Numbered from the stretch's first letter, positions 12,368 through 22,788 are shown. The stretch: 64,000 nucleotides of DNA from Termitomyces sp. T153 (GCA_018296165.2 JACKQL020000017.1:1-64000), one strand, 5' to 3'. Notes: generated from the sequence alone by a model not told the origin. Program-made: numbers and translations.

Positions 12368-12373
12368 TATAAA
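12368..12373 (+). promoter_or_regulatory. TATA box
   Basis: TATAAA lies 129 bp upstream of the ATG at 12502. It is followed by a pyrimidine-rich leader (CTTTTCTTCC, CTTTCCTCTCCTC), the usual core-promoter arrangement of highly expressed fungal genes. Confidence 0.5.
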
Positions 12374-12501
12374 GTCAAAGGCGTCACGTTGCGACTTTCA
12401 AAACTACCCTTTTCTTCCATCCCCCACTTTCCTCTCCTCTACCACGCCCAACACGCTTTTCTTCAAAATAAGCTTTTCTCCAGCATACGCTTTTCACCAG
12501 A

Positions 12502-13197
12502 ATGCGCCCTTCGTCTCGTCTTCTTGTCCCCGCCCTCACCATCTTCTGCTGGAGCTTCGAGTCTACCTACGCCTCTTTCCGCCCCCCCGGCCGGAGTCTC
12601 TATAGGCGCCAGTTCCGTACTGCAGATTACTCGACCTCAATTCGCTCTTCACATAATCCCAGTAATGGCGTCAAATTGCCTGAGACAGACACTTCTTCAG
12701 CCCCTCGCTCAGGCTCAGATGCCCCACAAACATCAGTCAAGACAAGGCGTTTGCTTCCTTATCACCCCAAGTCTCAACTTCTGGGTTCAGCGCAGGAGAA
12801 GCGACCTTCTTATCGCGAGGACCGTACGTACATCGAGAGTTACGACGGTCCACACTCCGATCATGGTCTTAGTCCCTATCCCTATGCACAAGCTTTCGGC
12901 CGTCGACATCCACCTCCCACCAATGCCGGCCACAACTTTCACTCGATACACGTCCGAGATGCCCTCCACAAAAGGACTACACCTTCTGCAGCTCAGCACA
13001 AGTCTCGTGGCATGAACGACGAGGTAACATCACACTCGCTGGACAACCATGAGAAGAGACTGGATTCCGTTCGCCGCTCGGCCTCGATCGACCTGAACAC
13101 TCTTCATATCGCACGAGGTATACAAAAGCCTCAACCTCGTGATCAAACAGTAAAGTCTCAACCTCGGGACGAAATGATTAGCGTAATCACTGTGTAA
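12502..13197 (+). CDS. hypothetical protein, predicted secreted
   Basis: A 231-residue ORF with no domain I recognise. The N-terminus (MRPSSRLLVPALTIFCWSFE...) has a short basic start, a hydrophobic core and a small-residue cleavage region near STYA, so a signal peptide is plausible. The rest is rich in Ser, Pro, Arg and His, has very few Cys and looks disordered. This start is preferred because it follows a TATA box and a CT-rich leader. Another ORF (12305-13015) overlaps in a second frame but lacks these signals. After the stop the same frame stays open to 13318, and a 68-nt GTAGGT...TTACAG intron-like segment follows (13316-13383). The gene model may therefore be incomplete or the gene may be decaying. 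Confidence 0.45.
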   Translation: MRPSSRLLVPALTIFCWSFESTYASFRPPGRSLYRRQFRTADYSTSIRSSHNPSNGVKLPETDTSSAPRSGSDAPQTSVKTRRLLPYHPKSQLLGSAQEKRPSYREDRTYIESYDGPHSDHGLSPYPYAQAFGRRHPPPTNAGHNFHSIHVRDALHKRTTPSAAQHKSRGMNDEVTSHSLDNHEKRLDSVRRSASIDLNTLHIARGIQKPQPRDQTVKSQPRDEMISVITV

Positions 13198-13737
13198 CTC
13201 TGGCAAGGCTCATCGTTTCCTGAAAGTCTTGCAAGGCAATTCTCGGCAACCGCCAAAGTGATCATTCCAAAGGGCAGCATTGTATCGTTCCACCATCTCA
13301 ACGTCAACAATGGAGTGTAGGTTTTTGTAAATGAACGACGAAGAATATTGTAACACATATACACGCATGAACTATACATTACAGATACATATGTGATGGC
13401 ATTGTTTTCTATCATCTTCACTACCGAGTATGCAGTCGACAACAGATACTTAATTGATTATGACACTGCATTTCCCTCTCTGGGTCGAAGCTGCGGTCCA
13501 GCTTGGAACCCCCTTGTATGCTGGGCTAATTATCTAGATGGTCAAGGGCAAATTGCTCGTCTTCCCTTTCTTTCGGGAATAGTGTGTGTCAATACATATA
13601 TGCGTTCGCTGCAAGGTCAAAAATGTGCTTGCCGGGGATGAAAGACCAAAGTCTTCCGCTCCCCGTCTTCTCCTCTAACTCCAATCTTCACACGGCCCCA
13701 GCCTTCTCTGCACAGTTCTGACAAAGATCGATTCCTG
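13198..13737. other. possible 3' exon of the 12502 gene
   Basis: Downstream of the stop at 13195-13197 the frame continues with KVIIPKGSIVSFHHLNVNNG. Removing a GTAGGT...CATTACAG segment (13316-13383) would extend it to ...YICDGIVFYHLHY before a stop near 13454. I found no intron that bypasses the first stop. The rest shows no gene. Confidence 0.25.
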
Positions 13738-13972
13738 TAACGACAGCCGTCAGGTAACGGTGTCGTCACACTGGAGAGTCTTAGATTAATTAGTAGAACT
13801 GTTGTAAGTCTAGATTGAAGAAAGAACTACCGTAAAACAACGTCTACAGTACTTATATATGAGTCGGTTATATCGATACCCGAGAGGCGGTCAGGAAAGG
13901 TAACAATGTCACAAGTAAGTGAACAAAGATCGGGGTTCTAGAGTAAGAACCGGATACGGTTGTCACATACAC
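13738..13972 (-). repeat. candidate short LTR
   Basis: The plus-strand sequence runs from TGTAACGACAGCC to GGTTGTCACATACA, giving TG...CA ends. On the minus strand the purine-rich CCTGGAGGG lies immediately before it, as a polypurine tract would. The left end holds an imperfect inverted repeat (GTAACGACAGCCGT / AACGGTGTCGTCAC). No partner LTR is visible in the window, so this rests on ends alone. Confidence 0.3.
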
Positions 13973-14214
13973 CCTCCAGGTATCAAGAACGATGTGAGGG
14001 ATAGCTAGGAATGAATCAGGGGGATATGACGTGGAAGTATAACAATAATAAAGAGCGGACTAAGAGTCCGAGGTTGAGCGTCGGAAAAGATAGTGTTAGT
14101 CGTGAAATCGACGAGTCGCGAGTTGGAGTGCGAGGATAGTAAGATTGAGCTGAAAGGGATTGGAATCGAAAGATTGTTGTCGTTGTTGTTAAGGAATGGC
14201 GGCAGTAGTGGGCT

Positions 14215-14799
14215 CTACTCAGGGATGGTGGTCTGCTGAATAAACTGGTCGACAGGCATTTCGTCGATCGGATCGTTTGATTTATTGAGACCGCATCCCT
14301 TCTTGGCCTGCCCATGGGCGGAGGTGGGCTTGAAGCCCTCGGATCTAGCATCCTTGGGGCGGCGCTTCTTAAATTTCTTTTCCGCCTTGCAGGAGTCGCT
14401 GCAAGCCTGGCTTCTGACCGCATCGCGGTGAGGGCAAAGGAGGGCGTTCTTGACACTGGCCCACCCAGCCTCGTTGACGTCGCCATTCCTGTTGATGACG
14501 TTGAAAGAGCGGAGCTCTAGATAGCGGTTGTCGAAGAAGGGGAAAGTTATGATACTGCGTGGGATGGAATAGTTGTTGATGTTGCATGTGCCGGTCTCAG
14601 GATCGCGCGTAGCAAATTCACGGGGATTATTCCCCTTGGCGAGGGCGAAAGGTTTGTATCTGCAGAGTTCAACGGTGTTGGTAGTGGGTTGGCGGTGGTG
14701 GATGTTGGAATCATGGTCCAGGAAATGTAAAAGTTGAGCCGGATGGATGGTAAGGTTAGGATCGTCGGCCGCCAGTTGTAAGAGTCCATCAGGATGCAT
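14215..14799 (-). CDS. hypothetical protein, intact 194-residue ORF
   Basis: I do not recognise the family. The N-terminal half looks like a folded domain (DGLLQLAADDPNLTIHPAQL, then a Cys- and aromatic-containing stretch with RYLELRSFNVINRNGDVNEA). The C-terminus is short, basic and Cys-containing (CSDSCKAEKKFKKRRPKD). CpG is normal and there are no internal stops. The frame stays open upstream of the ATG (...ARILSIDLLFGM), so the true start may be further 5'. A TATA-like ACATATAAAC and CT-rich leader lie close upstream but on the plus strand (14910-15000), in a segment that appears inverted. If so, the 5' end and promoter are now detached. Confidence 0.45.
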   Translation of the reverse strand: MHPDGLLQLAADDPNLTIHPAQLLHFLDHDSNIHHRQPTTNTVELCRYKPFALAKGNNPREFATRDPETGTCNINNYSIPRSIITFPFFDNRYLELRSFNVINRNGDVNEAGWASVKNALLCPHRDAVRSQACSDSCKAEKKFKKRRPKDARSEGFKPTSAHGQAKKGCGLNKSNDPIDEMPVDQFIQQTTIPE

Positions 14800-14817
14800 G
14801 CCGAAGAGAAGGTCAAT

Positions 14818-14912
14818 GCTCAGGATGCGAGCAATATCTCCGAACTGCCCACTGGCACTGGAAAGCCTCCCGTAGATGACCCTCAGGTGTTTTTGGGGTC
14901 TCTACAGCCAGA
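14818..14912 (+). pseudogene. Gypsy polyprotein C-terminal tail, inverted fragment
   Basis: Plus-strand translation reads NAQDASNISELPTGTGKPPV then DDPQVFLGSL. From family knowledge, tails of this kind (LPxGxGxPPxDDPQ) directly follow the chromodomain in a group of Agaricomycete Gypsy polyproteins. Here that chromodomain is at 15112-15290 on the minus strand, so this piece is reversed relative to it. Confidence 0.45.
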
Positions 14913-15111
14913 ACCAACACATATAAACCTACGCGACACAACCCAGCAATGCCTATCCCCACCTTACAGCTATTCCAAACTTCTGTCTTTACTCTCTGTT
15001 GAAATTATGCCACCCTCTTGCTTTCGATTGATGGACACTACAGCCGCCATTAATCTCCCTGTCAATACCACCATCTGTCCTAAAAGCCACTATAAACCTC
15101 AGATAGGGTAC

Positions 15112-15408
15112 TAACAGGTCCAGTTCCTTGACCTGATTGTAAGGTAGCCAAGTCACATCCCCAGCACGCCATAACACCTCGAATATTGCTTGTTTCTTTG
15201 ACCCTGCATGGCTAACAATCTTATCAGCGGCCCATTCAACATCATACTCAGCTTCAGTTTCAGAAACTACCTGAGAGTAGAGGCAGCTGGGGAATCATCT
15301 GTCATCATTAGGATGGTGAATTCTTAGCAACAATGCATGAAATACATTATGTAGACCCCACTGAAGCATATGAGAGGGAAGTTGAACATGGAAGGAGTGA
15401 TTGCTGTA
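15112..15408 (-). pseudogene. Gypsy polyprotein C-terminus with chromodomain
   Basis: Minus-strand translation reads NHSFHVQLPSHMLQWGLHNV, then FHALLLRIHHPNDDR, one stop, and YDVEWAADKIVSHAGSKKQA followed by IFEVLWRAGDVTWLPYNQVK. This is the integrase end plus chromodomain of an Agaricomycete Gypsy family different from Gypsy-1 and Gypsy-2. It is cut at 15409 by a Gypsy-1 LTR on one side and by an apparent inversion near 15110 on the other. Confidence 0.65.
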
Positions 15409-16373
15409 TGTCAGGTTCCACTGACCATGGGGGCTCAGTTGAACTGGGTGAATCTTTACTAGGCAGACACAATGTCCTGCACTAATAACCTAGCACTCCA
15501 GGGAGGTCCAGATATCAGATACTTGTGAGGGCAAGCTAGGGGGAGCAGTCTGAGCAAGTCTGGGGTGGTCTGGGGAAGTCTAAGTCATGGTACAAATAAG
15601 GGTTGGGCTTGAAAAATATCCAGGTACAAGTCTGGAGGTGAGTACTGAGTGTGTGGAGCAAGCAGAGGTCATGCAAGTGATGGGAATGGGACTGGAGATT
15701 GACAAGGGATCAATTAGTGTTGATGGGTTCTGGGGCCAAGCATAGGGCAAGGTCTGGAGTTAGCTATGTATTTGCAAGTCATAAGTATATGAACAGAGAT
15801 CATAATGGAGTTTGAGTTGAAAGGAATTCAGGCACATGTGAAAGGTACAGAACAGATGAGAACAAAATAGATTGAGAGAGGTACAAGACAAGAGACAGAA
15901 ATAGAGACAAAGCCAGGAAACAAGACATCACAAAAACAGATGTATGTAGGTAATATCAAGACTACCATAGCATATATCACTCTATGACTTAAATACTAAC
16001 TACTGGAACTCCTCTGGGAGTTGCAAGTCTGGTGGCAGAGCTCATTGGAGCTGTGCAGGGTCAATGGGTGTTGGTTCTGATCAGTTGGTGGGCCATGGTG
16101 ATACATTGGTGTGAGTCTGTGACATATGCTGGAGTTCAGGGAAAGTGTCAGAGATAACTGGTGGCTCAGTGGGGAATGGAGGAGTGATGGTGCCTGTAAG
16201 GGAGATGTTGAAGTTGTCTGGGGGAGCATCAGAGCTAGTCAAGAAAGTGTCAGGGCTTGCTGGGGCAGGTGCCAGGGTTGGATGAAAGTTGGGGCAGGTT
16301 GAGGGGGCATCAGCAGGTGCTGTGGGGATGTGGGGGTTGCTTAGGGAGAGGTCCAAAGGTTTGGGTCATGACA
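15409..16373 (-). repeat. Gypsy-1 LTR (decayed)
   Basis: 965 bp with the family termini TGTCAGG and GTCATGACA. The promoter block is recognisable on the minus strand as a degenerate TATA region followed by AGTCTTGATATTAC (near 15950). CpG is depleted relative to the intact LTR. Confidence 0.85.
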
Positions 16374-16589
16374 TCACCTCCCCTTCAGTGTTGAGACCCT
16401 CAAGATGTGGAGTATGAGTTAGGAATTGGTGGGAGTATAGGAATTAAAGTCAGAGCAATATCAATCAATCTGTAGCAAGTGGCAGCAGCATAGAGAATGA
16501 AGTTGAGGTACAGCTGCCATTCATCAGGAAGCTCCTCCTAAATAATTAAAAGCAGAATGTACCCCAGTGCTCCTAAACCTTTTGTCCCC

Positions 16590-17256
16590 ATGTCTTCCTC
16601 AGCCTTGTCCTCAGCATTGTCAGCATCTCTAACTCCCCCACTGTCAGATGATAATTGTGTCAATGTGTGTGCAGAATATGAGGGTCACCAGGAGGAGGAT
16701 GACTGGCACTGAGACCAGAGAAGGGTGGATTTGATGTACTATCATCATGAGTATGGCAGCCTTGTATCTGACATGTTATTAGCTGATCTTGGTAGAGTTG
16801 TCTGTAGCAGTGGCAGGCCCCTCTGAAGGCTCCTTCCAGGGTCAGGGTTCAGGGCAGTTGGTGCAGGGCACTCTGCTGCTGCCAACACATATATCAAGGC
16901 TGAGTCTGGGGCCACAGGAGGTGCAGTGGATCATGCAGGTGGAAGTAGTGCTGGAGAAGTTTGCAGAGGCAGTTGGGAGGCTGCAGAGGCCCCCAACCTG
17001 GAGTGGTGTCAGGCAGAAGCTCTGGTAAGTTGTTGAGGGTGTCATTTTGTGCTCTGGCTGATTGGCTGCCTAGTGTGCTCTCTGCACCCCAGCATTGCAT
17101 GTGCTACCTCATCATTCAAGATGGATGTGATGTCCATTTGGTTGGGGCAGGAAGTTGTGTTCTTGTAAGGAACAAGCTGGGACTCCTTAGCCATGTGGGC
17201 TGTGCTAGTGGTGCAGGACTTGCAAATTGGGGATGGTGCTTCTACTGCTAGTGTAG
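16590..17256 (+). pseudogene. decayed copy of the Gypsy-1 antisense zinc-cluster gene
   Basis: It begins MSSSA like the intact gene at 28094, and an AATTAAAAG tract lies a short way upstream in both. The first intron site is visible (16747-16795, 49 nt) but its donor has become ATGAGT. The next exon reads ELSVAVAGPSEG and then FAEAVGRLQRPPTW, close to the intact ELSAAVAGPSGP and FAEAVGRARGPPT. The second intron (17025-17073, GTAAGT...CCTAG) is 49 nt, the same length and site as in the intact gene, and joins to CALCT versus CASCT there. In-frame stops interrupt exon 1. Confidence 0.7.
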
Positions 17257-17269
17257 TACTTGGTTAGAG

Positions 17270-18030
17270 TAATACTAATAGTTCTGGGGCTTTTTTGAAG
17301 ACTTAGGAAATCCACTCCAATTCTACACTGATGTCTTGAGAAATGCTTGAGGTTGATGTTGTTTACTTCCAAAATATTACTATTCTGAATGTAGAGGTGT
17401 TTCAACAAGCTCCAGCCTAAGTGATTCACTCCCTAGGAACCACCAAGCCTTTGCCTATCAATTGCCTGTCTATTTGCTACTTTACTTGGGCTATTTATAC
17501 CTCTTTCTACAGTGCACAGACCACTTCCTATATGTGACTTTTGGGTTCAGACTTTCCAGCCCCTCATTCATAACTGTTATTCTAATTCCTACTTTTGGAT
17601 GCTTGTTTCAGTGTTACAGGCTAGTTTCTTGTGCTATGATTCCTCTTTTCCATTCTTAACTTCTGTTTTCCCCATTTATCTCTTCCTCCTTTGTATTTCT
17701 TCCATTCATAGTCTCCCTTCCATTCATATTCATATTCTTCCATTCCATTCATATTCTTCCATTCATCTTCTTTCCCATTCATCCCCCCTTTATCTCCTAC
17801 ATTCCAATCTGGTTATTCTTAGATCAGATTTAGATCTTGCCAGAATTGATGCTACTCAGGTGCTTTTGCCAGTCCCATGCTTCCCTCCCATAACAGTGAT
17901 TGGACTAATATTGAGTGTATAGCCTAGTATAGTCCTTGTCCTATCCTGTTTTGTATTTCTTCTAGTGTATTTTAAGGAGATATTGTTGCTGGAACTTGTT
18001 TTACCAGGAGGCTTACAGTTTTCAGCCTTA
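17270..18030. repeat. family-3 unclassified repeat, copy 2
   Basis: Block similarity to 5400-6110, including ATTCACTCCCTAGG, TATTTATACC and GCTTACAGTTTTCAGCC. It has pyrimidine-rich low-complexity sequence (ATTCATATTCTTCC repeats) around 17700-17790. No coding capacity is recognised. Confidence 0.4.
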
Positions 18031-18194
18031 ATACATGTTTATTTTGACTTCTGGTGTTTTATTATGTTCCAATGGTGTGGCAACATCATATCACTAGGTT
18101 GTGTAATCCCAGTTGGTTATGGGTTTGAATGTGTTACTGTAATATCCAAGTTTGTGAGATGAATATGTAGTAATTCAGAAACTTATAAGACTGA

Positions 18195-18271
18195 TGTGTA
18201 AGCATGTGGGTCAAACAGACACATTGTTCCATTTAAATCTAGTGTTCCTTCATTTGGCATCAATTATGTCA
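18195..18271 (-). pseudogene. alpha-kinase C-terminal fragment
   Basis: Minus-strand translation reads NEGTLDLNGTMCLFDPHAYT, corresponding to the conserved GT...G...LxDPQxHT end of fungal alpha-kinase domains. The rest of the gene is at 23074-25483 on the same strand, on the far side of the Copia element. The two parts are one gene split by that insertion. Confidence 0.6.
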
Positions 18272-18323
18272 GTAGATACAAAAAGTAATCCTTAGTGTTC
18301 AGACATGAAGATGTGAAAATGAT
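18272..18323 (-). repeat. truncated extra Copia LTR fragment
   Basis: It contains GTAGATACAAAAAGTAATC joined to CTTAGTGTTCAGACATGAAG. Both tracts occur in the neighbouring Copia LTR but are separated there by about 60 bp. It is a deleted LTR piece abutting the left LTR. Confidence 0.5.
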
Positions 18324-18614
18324 TGATATTAACCTGTAAGTAGATACACAAAGTAATCTACATAATCAAATAAGTAATTGGTTGTGGCAGTATAACCAAG
18401 TGTGCTCACCCTTAGTGTTTAGACACAAAGGTGTGAAAACAACTAAGGGTGGCTTTTGATGATACAAGGCTTTGTACTTTTGTGAGATAAAGTTTGATGG
18501 AGATAGAACAAATAATCAAAAAACATGGAAAATATACCAATGGTGGCAAACATAGACAAATAAGGCAATTTGATCAATGTCTTGTAGTGCATGCAGCACA
18601 GTTGTGTCTCAACA
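18324..18614 (-). repeat. Copia 3' LTR
   Basis: Paired with 22789-23073. Shared text includes AACCTGTAAGTAGATACA, GGTGTGAAAA, GGTGGCTTTTGATGATA and the terminus GTGTCTCAACA. On the minus strand it runs TGTTGAGACAC to TATCA. Confidence 0.85.
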
Positions 18615-18894
18615 CTCTGCCCAACTAGCTGGACACCTAAGAGTGTAGTCATAGTAACCCAACCAGGTATTTGTGAGTTGTGTGTGGAAAGGGCTTGGTG
18701 AAAAGATCTGCAATGTTTTTGGTGGAAGGAATGTGGGTGATCTGAATGTCTCTGTTGTGTACTTGTTCTCAAACATAATAATGCTTGGTATCAATGCACT
18801 TTGCAAAAGATGTCCTTTAGTTGACTTGGCAAGTGCTATCAATGACTGATTGTTGGTGAAAAGTTGGATAGGGAGTGGTTGGGGAAGGTCAATC

Positions 18895-20117
18895 TCAACT
18901 AAGAAGTTTATGCATCCATAAGGCCTGTTGCATTGTCCTAGTCATAGTGATGTATTTGGCTTTGGTAGTGCTTATAGTAACAGTGGTCTGATGCTTGGAC
19001 CACACAGCAGCACCACCTGCCATTTTGAACATGTATCTGTAGTTGACCATCTTGTGTCCAAGTCTCCCCCAAAATCTGCATCTGCATAGCCCACCAGTTT
19101 GATTGTCCCCTCTGGGTCCCACATATACATAATCTTGTAATTCTGGGTGCTCTTGACATATTCCAGGACATGTTGGAGTACATTCCAGTGGGTGGATCCC
19201 AGATTCAACTGAAAGTGGCCTAGTAGACTGACAGCAAAGGATAAGTTCAGGTGCATGGCTACTTGGGCCCACATAAGCAAACATAGTAGCTTTCTGTATG
19301 GCTTATCAGCCATGAATTGATGTTCTGCTGGGGTTTTGGGGGACATAGATGCTGTTAGATGGATGCCAGGGGGAAGTGGTGTGGGATGAAGGTTGCAGTT
19401 TGCCATCCCAAAACATTCAAGTACCATCCCAAAACATTCAAGTACCATCCCAAAACATTCAAAGTACCATCCCAAAACATTCAAGTACCTGTTTCAGTTA
19501 TGCTTGCTGAGATGACAATATTGCACTGGTGACAGGATCACATTTGATGGACATGCCAATGACTCCTGGAAACCCTGGTATCACCTTCATGAACACCTGA
19601 AAGTCTGGCATGCTGTTGAGATATGTGGATACAAAGTTGACTTGCCAAATTTCCCATCCAAACTACACCACAATTGCTGCTGACATTCTGAGTGATTCCA
19701 ACCTCACAACTGCTGCATACATCTCCTCATAGTCCTCCCCCACAACCTGAAAATATTCCTTTGCCACTAGCCTTGCCTTTCTCCTTTCCATGTTTCCCTC
19801 CATGTTGTATTTATTCACATAAACCCATCTGCAGCATATGATCTTCTCCCCCTTTGGTATTCCTCCTCTGGTATGAGTCAAAACACTCCCCTCTCTACCA
19901 TCATTTTGAGCTCAGATTCCATGGCTGGAACCCATAGGTCTGGTCTTTGCATGGCTTCCTCATAAGTCCTAGGTGCAAATAGATCATTGTTAGGGTTGAC
20001 CACTTTGTGCAACAGCATGAGGAATGCATAGGCATCTTGCACAAGATATGAGGCTGGTTTCTGCACAGCTATCCTCTCCATGCACCTGACACTTTGTCCC
20101 AGAGGTTTGAGCAGCAT
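18895..20117 (-). pseudogene. Copia reverse transcriptase and RNase H remnants
   Basis: Fragments carry RCRWVYVNKYNMEGNMERRK then ARLVAKEYFQVVGEDYEEMY (RT N-terminal region), PYRKLLCLLMWAQVAMHLNL then SFAVSLL (RT/RNase H connection), and VGYADADFGGDLDTRWSTTD (RNase H; normally ...GY(S/V)DADYAGDxxTRRSTSG). The frame changes several times between these blocks. A coding minisatellite lies at 19403-19487. Confidence 0.85.
19403..19487. repeat. 21-bp coding minisatellite, four units
   Basis: The unit CCATCCCAAAACATTCAAGTA occurs at 19403, 19424, 19445 (22 bp, one extra A) and 19467. On the minus strand it encodes a seven-residue repeat (ECFGMVL) inside the Copia RT region. The third unit's extra base shifts the frame. 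Confidence 0.9.
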
Positions 20118-20397
20118 GGCTGGTAGATTTGTAGTTTGGGTACTGGTATTTGGAGGGATTGCCTGATTGTCAGCACTTAATTCAGGGTCAACATTGTTTA
20201 CTCAATTGTGATCAGTGTTGGCAGATGCAGGATGGAGTGGGGCATTGCTTGGTTTGATACAAGGGGTAATGGGTTGACAAGGTGTGAGGAGACTAAGTTT
20301 GTGAGGGTTGGGTACCAGATCAGTAGGTGCAAGGAGATCCTTGGCTTCTTCAATAAGGGTGAGAGATGTGTGCCTTTTATCCTCATCAGAGATAACA

Positions 20398-21250
20398 TCA
20401 CAAGATGTGATAGTTGATCTGAGTATTACATTTGAAGAGCTTGTACCCATTGTTAGAGTATCTTATGAAGGCATACTTGACCAATCTTGGGTCTAGTTTT
20501 GAGACAATGACCTCTTCCAGGACTTTTGCAAATGCTACTAATCCAAAAGGGCACAGGTGAGCCATGTTTTGCCTCTTCCCTGTCCAATCCTCCTCTGGGA
20601 CTGTGTCCAGTTGACAAGCAGTTGGCAGCTGGTTCCTTGTATAGATCTGGGTGGCTGCAGCCTCAGCCCACAAATCTCTTGGCAAGCTACTCTCTGCCAG
20701 TACATACCAAATGCCCTCAATGATGGTTCAAATGGCATGCTCACCTAGCCCATTTTGTGCATGGGCATAAGGAGTGGTAGTTTTAAGCACTATGCCATGA
20801 CATTGGCAATACTGGTACTATTTTTTGTTAACTCACTCCCTCCCCACATTTATCCTTACAGTGAGCAGTATCCTCTCTGTTTGATGCTCAGACTCTGCAT
20901 GGTATGCTGTAAAGGCTTGAGAGTGGTTTTGGCATCTTTCTTTATCAGAAAATATCCAGAAAGTTGTGTTGTGTTCTTGTCAATCACCAGCATCATATAG
21001 GATGCTCCCCCTATTGACTTTGTCAAAGCTGGCCCCCACAGGTCAAGATGTACACATTTGTTGGGACATTTTTTGATCTCATGTGTACTATCATATGGTT
21101 GAGCAGTATGTTTGCCATACATGCAATCCTTGCAGATCCCATCCACCAACAGGTCACCTTTGATGTTTAGGCTGTCCACCATGTCCTTACACACCATTTT
21201 GTGGATGCTGTCAATGCCTGCATGGGCAAAATGTCAGTGCCACCTGTTTA
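20398..21250 (-). pseudogene. Copia integrase remnants
   Basis: Fragments include CKDCMYGKHTAQPYDSTHEI (zinc-region end), HLDLWGPALTKSIGGASYMM then LVIDKNTTQLSGYFL (core around the first catalytic Asp), and LWAEAAATQIYTRNQLPTAC (core end). Stops and frameshifts separate them. Confidence 0.8.
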
Positions 21251-21321
21251 GGTCCACAGGTATGTTGAGCAAGTTGGCCACCATAGCTTTGACCATGGTT
21301 TTTACATCCAGGGCATCTAGG

Positions 21322-21927
21322 CTATACATGCCTCCAACTCTCTAGTAAGACAGCTCCCCTATCTGGGTCAAAGAACATCAGCTTCCCTTGCCCAAATGTG
21401 ATTGAAAAACCTGCCTTGTCAAAATGTCCCATGGAGATAAGGTTTGCTGACACATCTGGAATATGCAGGGCATTGTGAAACACCAATTCAGATGTACCTT
21501 GGTGATTCATTACCATTTTTTTGACCATGCCTTGGCCAATAATCCAGAATATGCCATCTTGGACTGCAGCCTTCCCTTCTTGAGAGTTAGTTAGCTCTGC
21601 GTATTCAGCAAAGTCTTTGCAGCTGACAAAACAGTGGTTGCTTGCTCCTGAGTCCACAAAAGTAGGTATGCAAGTATCAATATGGAGAGCATGGAGATTG
21701 GTGGCACTAGGCTTGGCATTATCCTCTTTGGTCTTGTGCCAAGCTATGAGGCAGCACTGTGCCATGAGTGCATAAGTGGTGTATGGTGTGGGCCCTGTTG
21801 GGTTTGTATTGGCAAGGCTTGCTGTGGGTGTATATGTGGGGTTTGCAGCATTCTGTGCTGCCAGTGTGGCTAATGTACTCTCCTGGTTTCTAAAGCTTGG
21901 GGAGAAACTGTCCCTCTTTTCCCCCAC
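21322..21927 (-). pseudogene. Copia gag-protease fragment
   Basis: A 201-residue open stretch with the retropepsin motif FVDSGASNHCFV, followed by NALHIPDVSANLISMGHFDK, the usual Copia segment leading to the integrase zinc region. It is the longest open piece of this copy. Confidence 0.8.
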
Positions 21928-22703
21928 CTCTCCAATAGCAATATTCTTGGGTGCGTCTCATGTGCTTGCAATTGGGGTTTGCATAGACAAGATGTGGTTT
22001 CTAAAGTTTTGTGGTGGCTGCCAGTGTGGTAACTGAGTTTCCTGCTGCAAGCTTTTGTGCTTTCAGACATTCCCAATGGATGGTTAATCTGACCAGTAGA
22101 CTGTTCAATGTCCTTGTGGTGTATAGGCTTGCAACCATGATGTTTCAGAATTTGGGAAGTGAGTTCATAACAATAGTCCTAAATGTGCCATTGCTGATGT
22201 TATCCTCCTTTTCTGTAGCCATGTTCCACTTTGTACAGAGGTCCTTGATGTGTTCTGGGAAGTCTCCTTCTTCTGCAAGCATAGTGGAATGGAGCTGGTT
22301 CTCCCATTCCAGCAAGTTTGGATATCATACCATACTCACCTGCAAGTGCTTTCTATGCCTCTGCTGCAGTCCCATCCATTTTTATGCCTAGACCCACAGA
22401 GTCCTTGCAGTTATAAATGATCAGTGCTAGTGTCTAGTCATTGCAAATGTCCCATTCCTGAGTTGATGGGTATTCCAACAACCATTTGGTGGATTTGGTT
22501 GTGGGTGGCTCTACAGTGGGCATCTTGGAACCAGTGGAGTTGGCATCTGAGGCTGGCTTTTGGATTTTTCCTTCCAGATGACCCTGCACACCTCAAGTTT
22601 GAGCTGCAATGAGAATTATCTTTTTGAAGGCACCAAAATTTGTCCCATTGAATTGGAGGGCTTCAGGGAATGTGGTTGTGTTGGTGGAGCTGGGGTTAGA
22701 CAT
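21928..22703 (-). pseudogene. Copia gag 5' region
   Basis: The minus-strand ATG at 22703 opens MSNPSSTNTTTFPEALQFNG then TNFGAFKKIILIA, a typical Copia gag start. Stops and frame changes follow, with STKWLLEYPSTQEWDICND recognisable further on. Confidence 0.65.
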
Positions 22704-22788
22704 TTTGTGGAGCAGTGTGTCTCAGAGTATATATGAGTTGTTCTAGTTCTGTCTGTTGTACACTTTCAGATGATGCAGGAGTGGGGCC

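Larger units (their letters stand above)
15409..17256 (-). mobile_element. Gypsy-1 relic: 3' LTR plus 3' internal region
   Basis: The LTR at 15409-16373 starts TGTCAGGTTCCACTGACC and ends GGGTCATGACA, matching the intact element's LTR at 26881-27880 with many C-to-T and G-to-A changes. It is followed by the same polypurine region (minus strand GAAGGGGAGGTGA) and by the antisense gene remnant. The remainder of the element is missing beyond about 17256. Confidence 0.85.

Noticed and set aside
12305..13015. 236-residue ORF overlapping the candidate secreted protein
   Set aside because: It begins upstream of the TATA box, lacks a signal peptide, and its sequence is low-complexity Leu/Pro/Ser. 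The 12502 frame has better start and promoter context.
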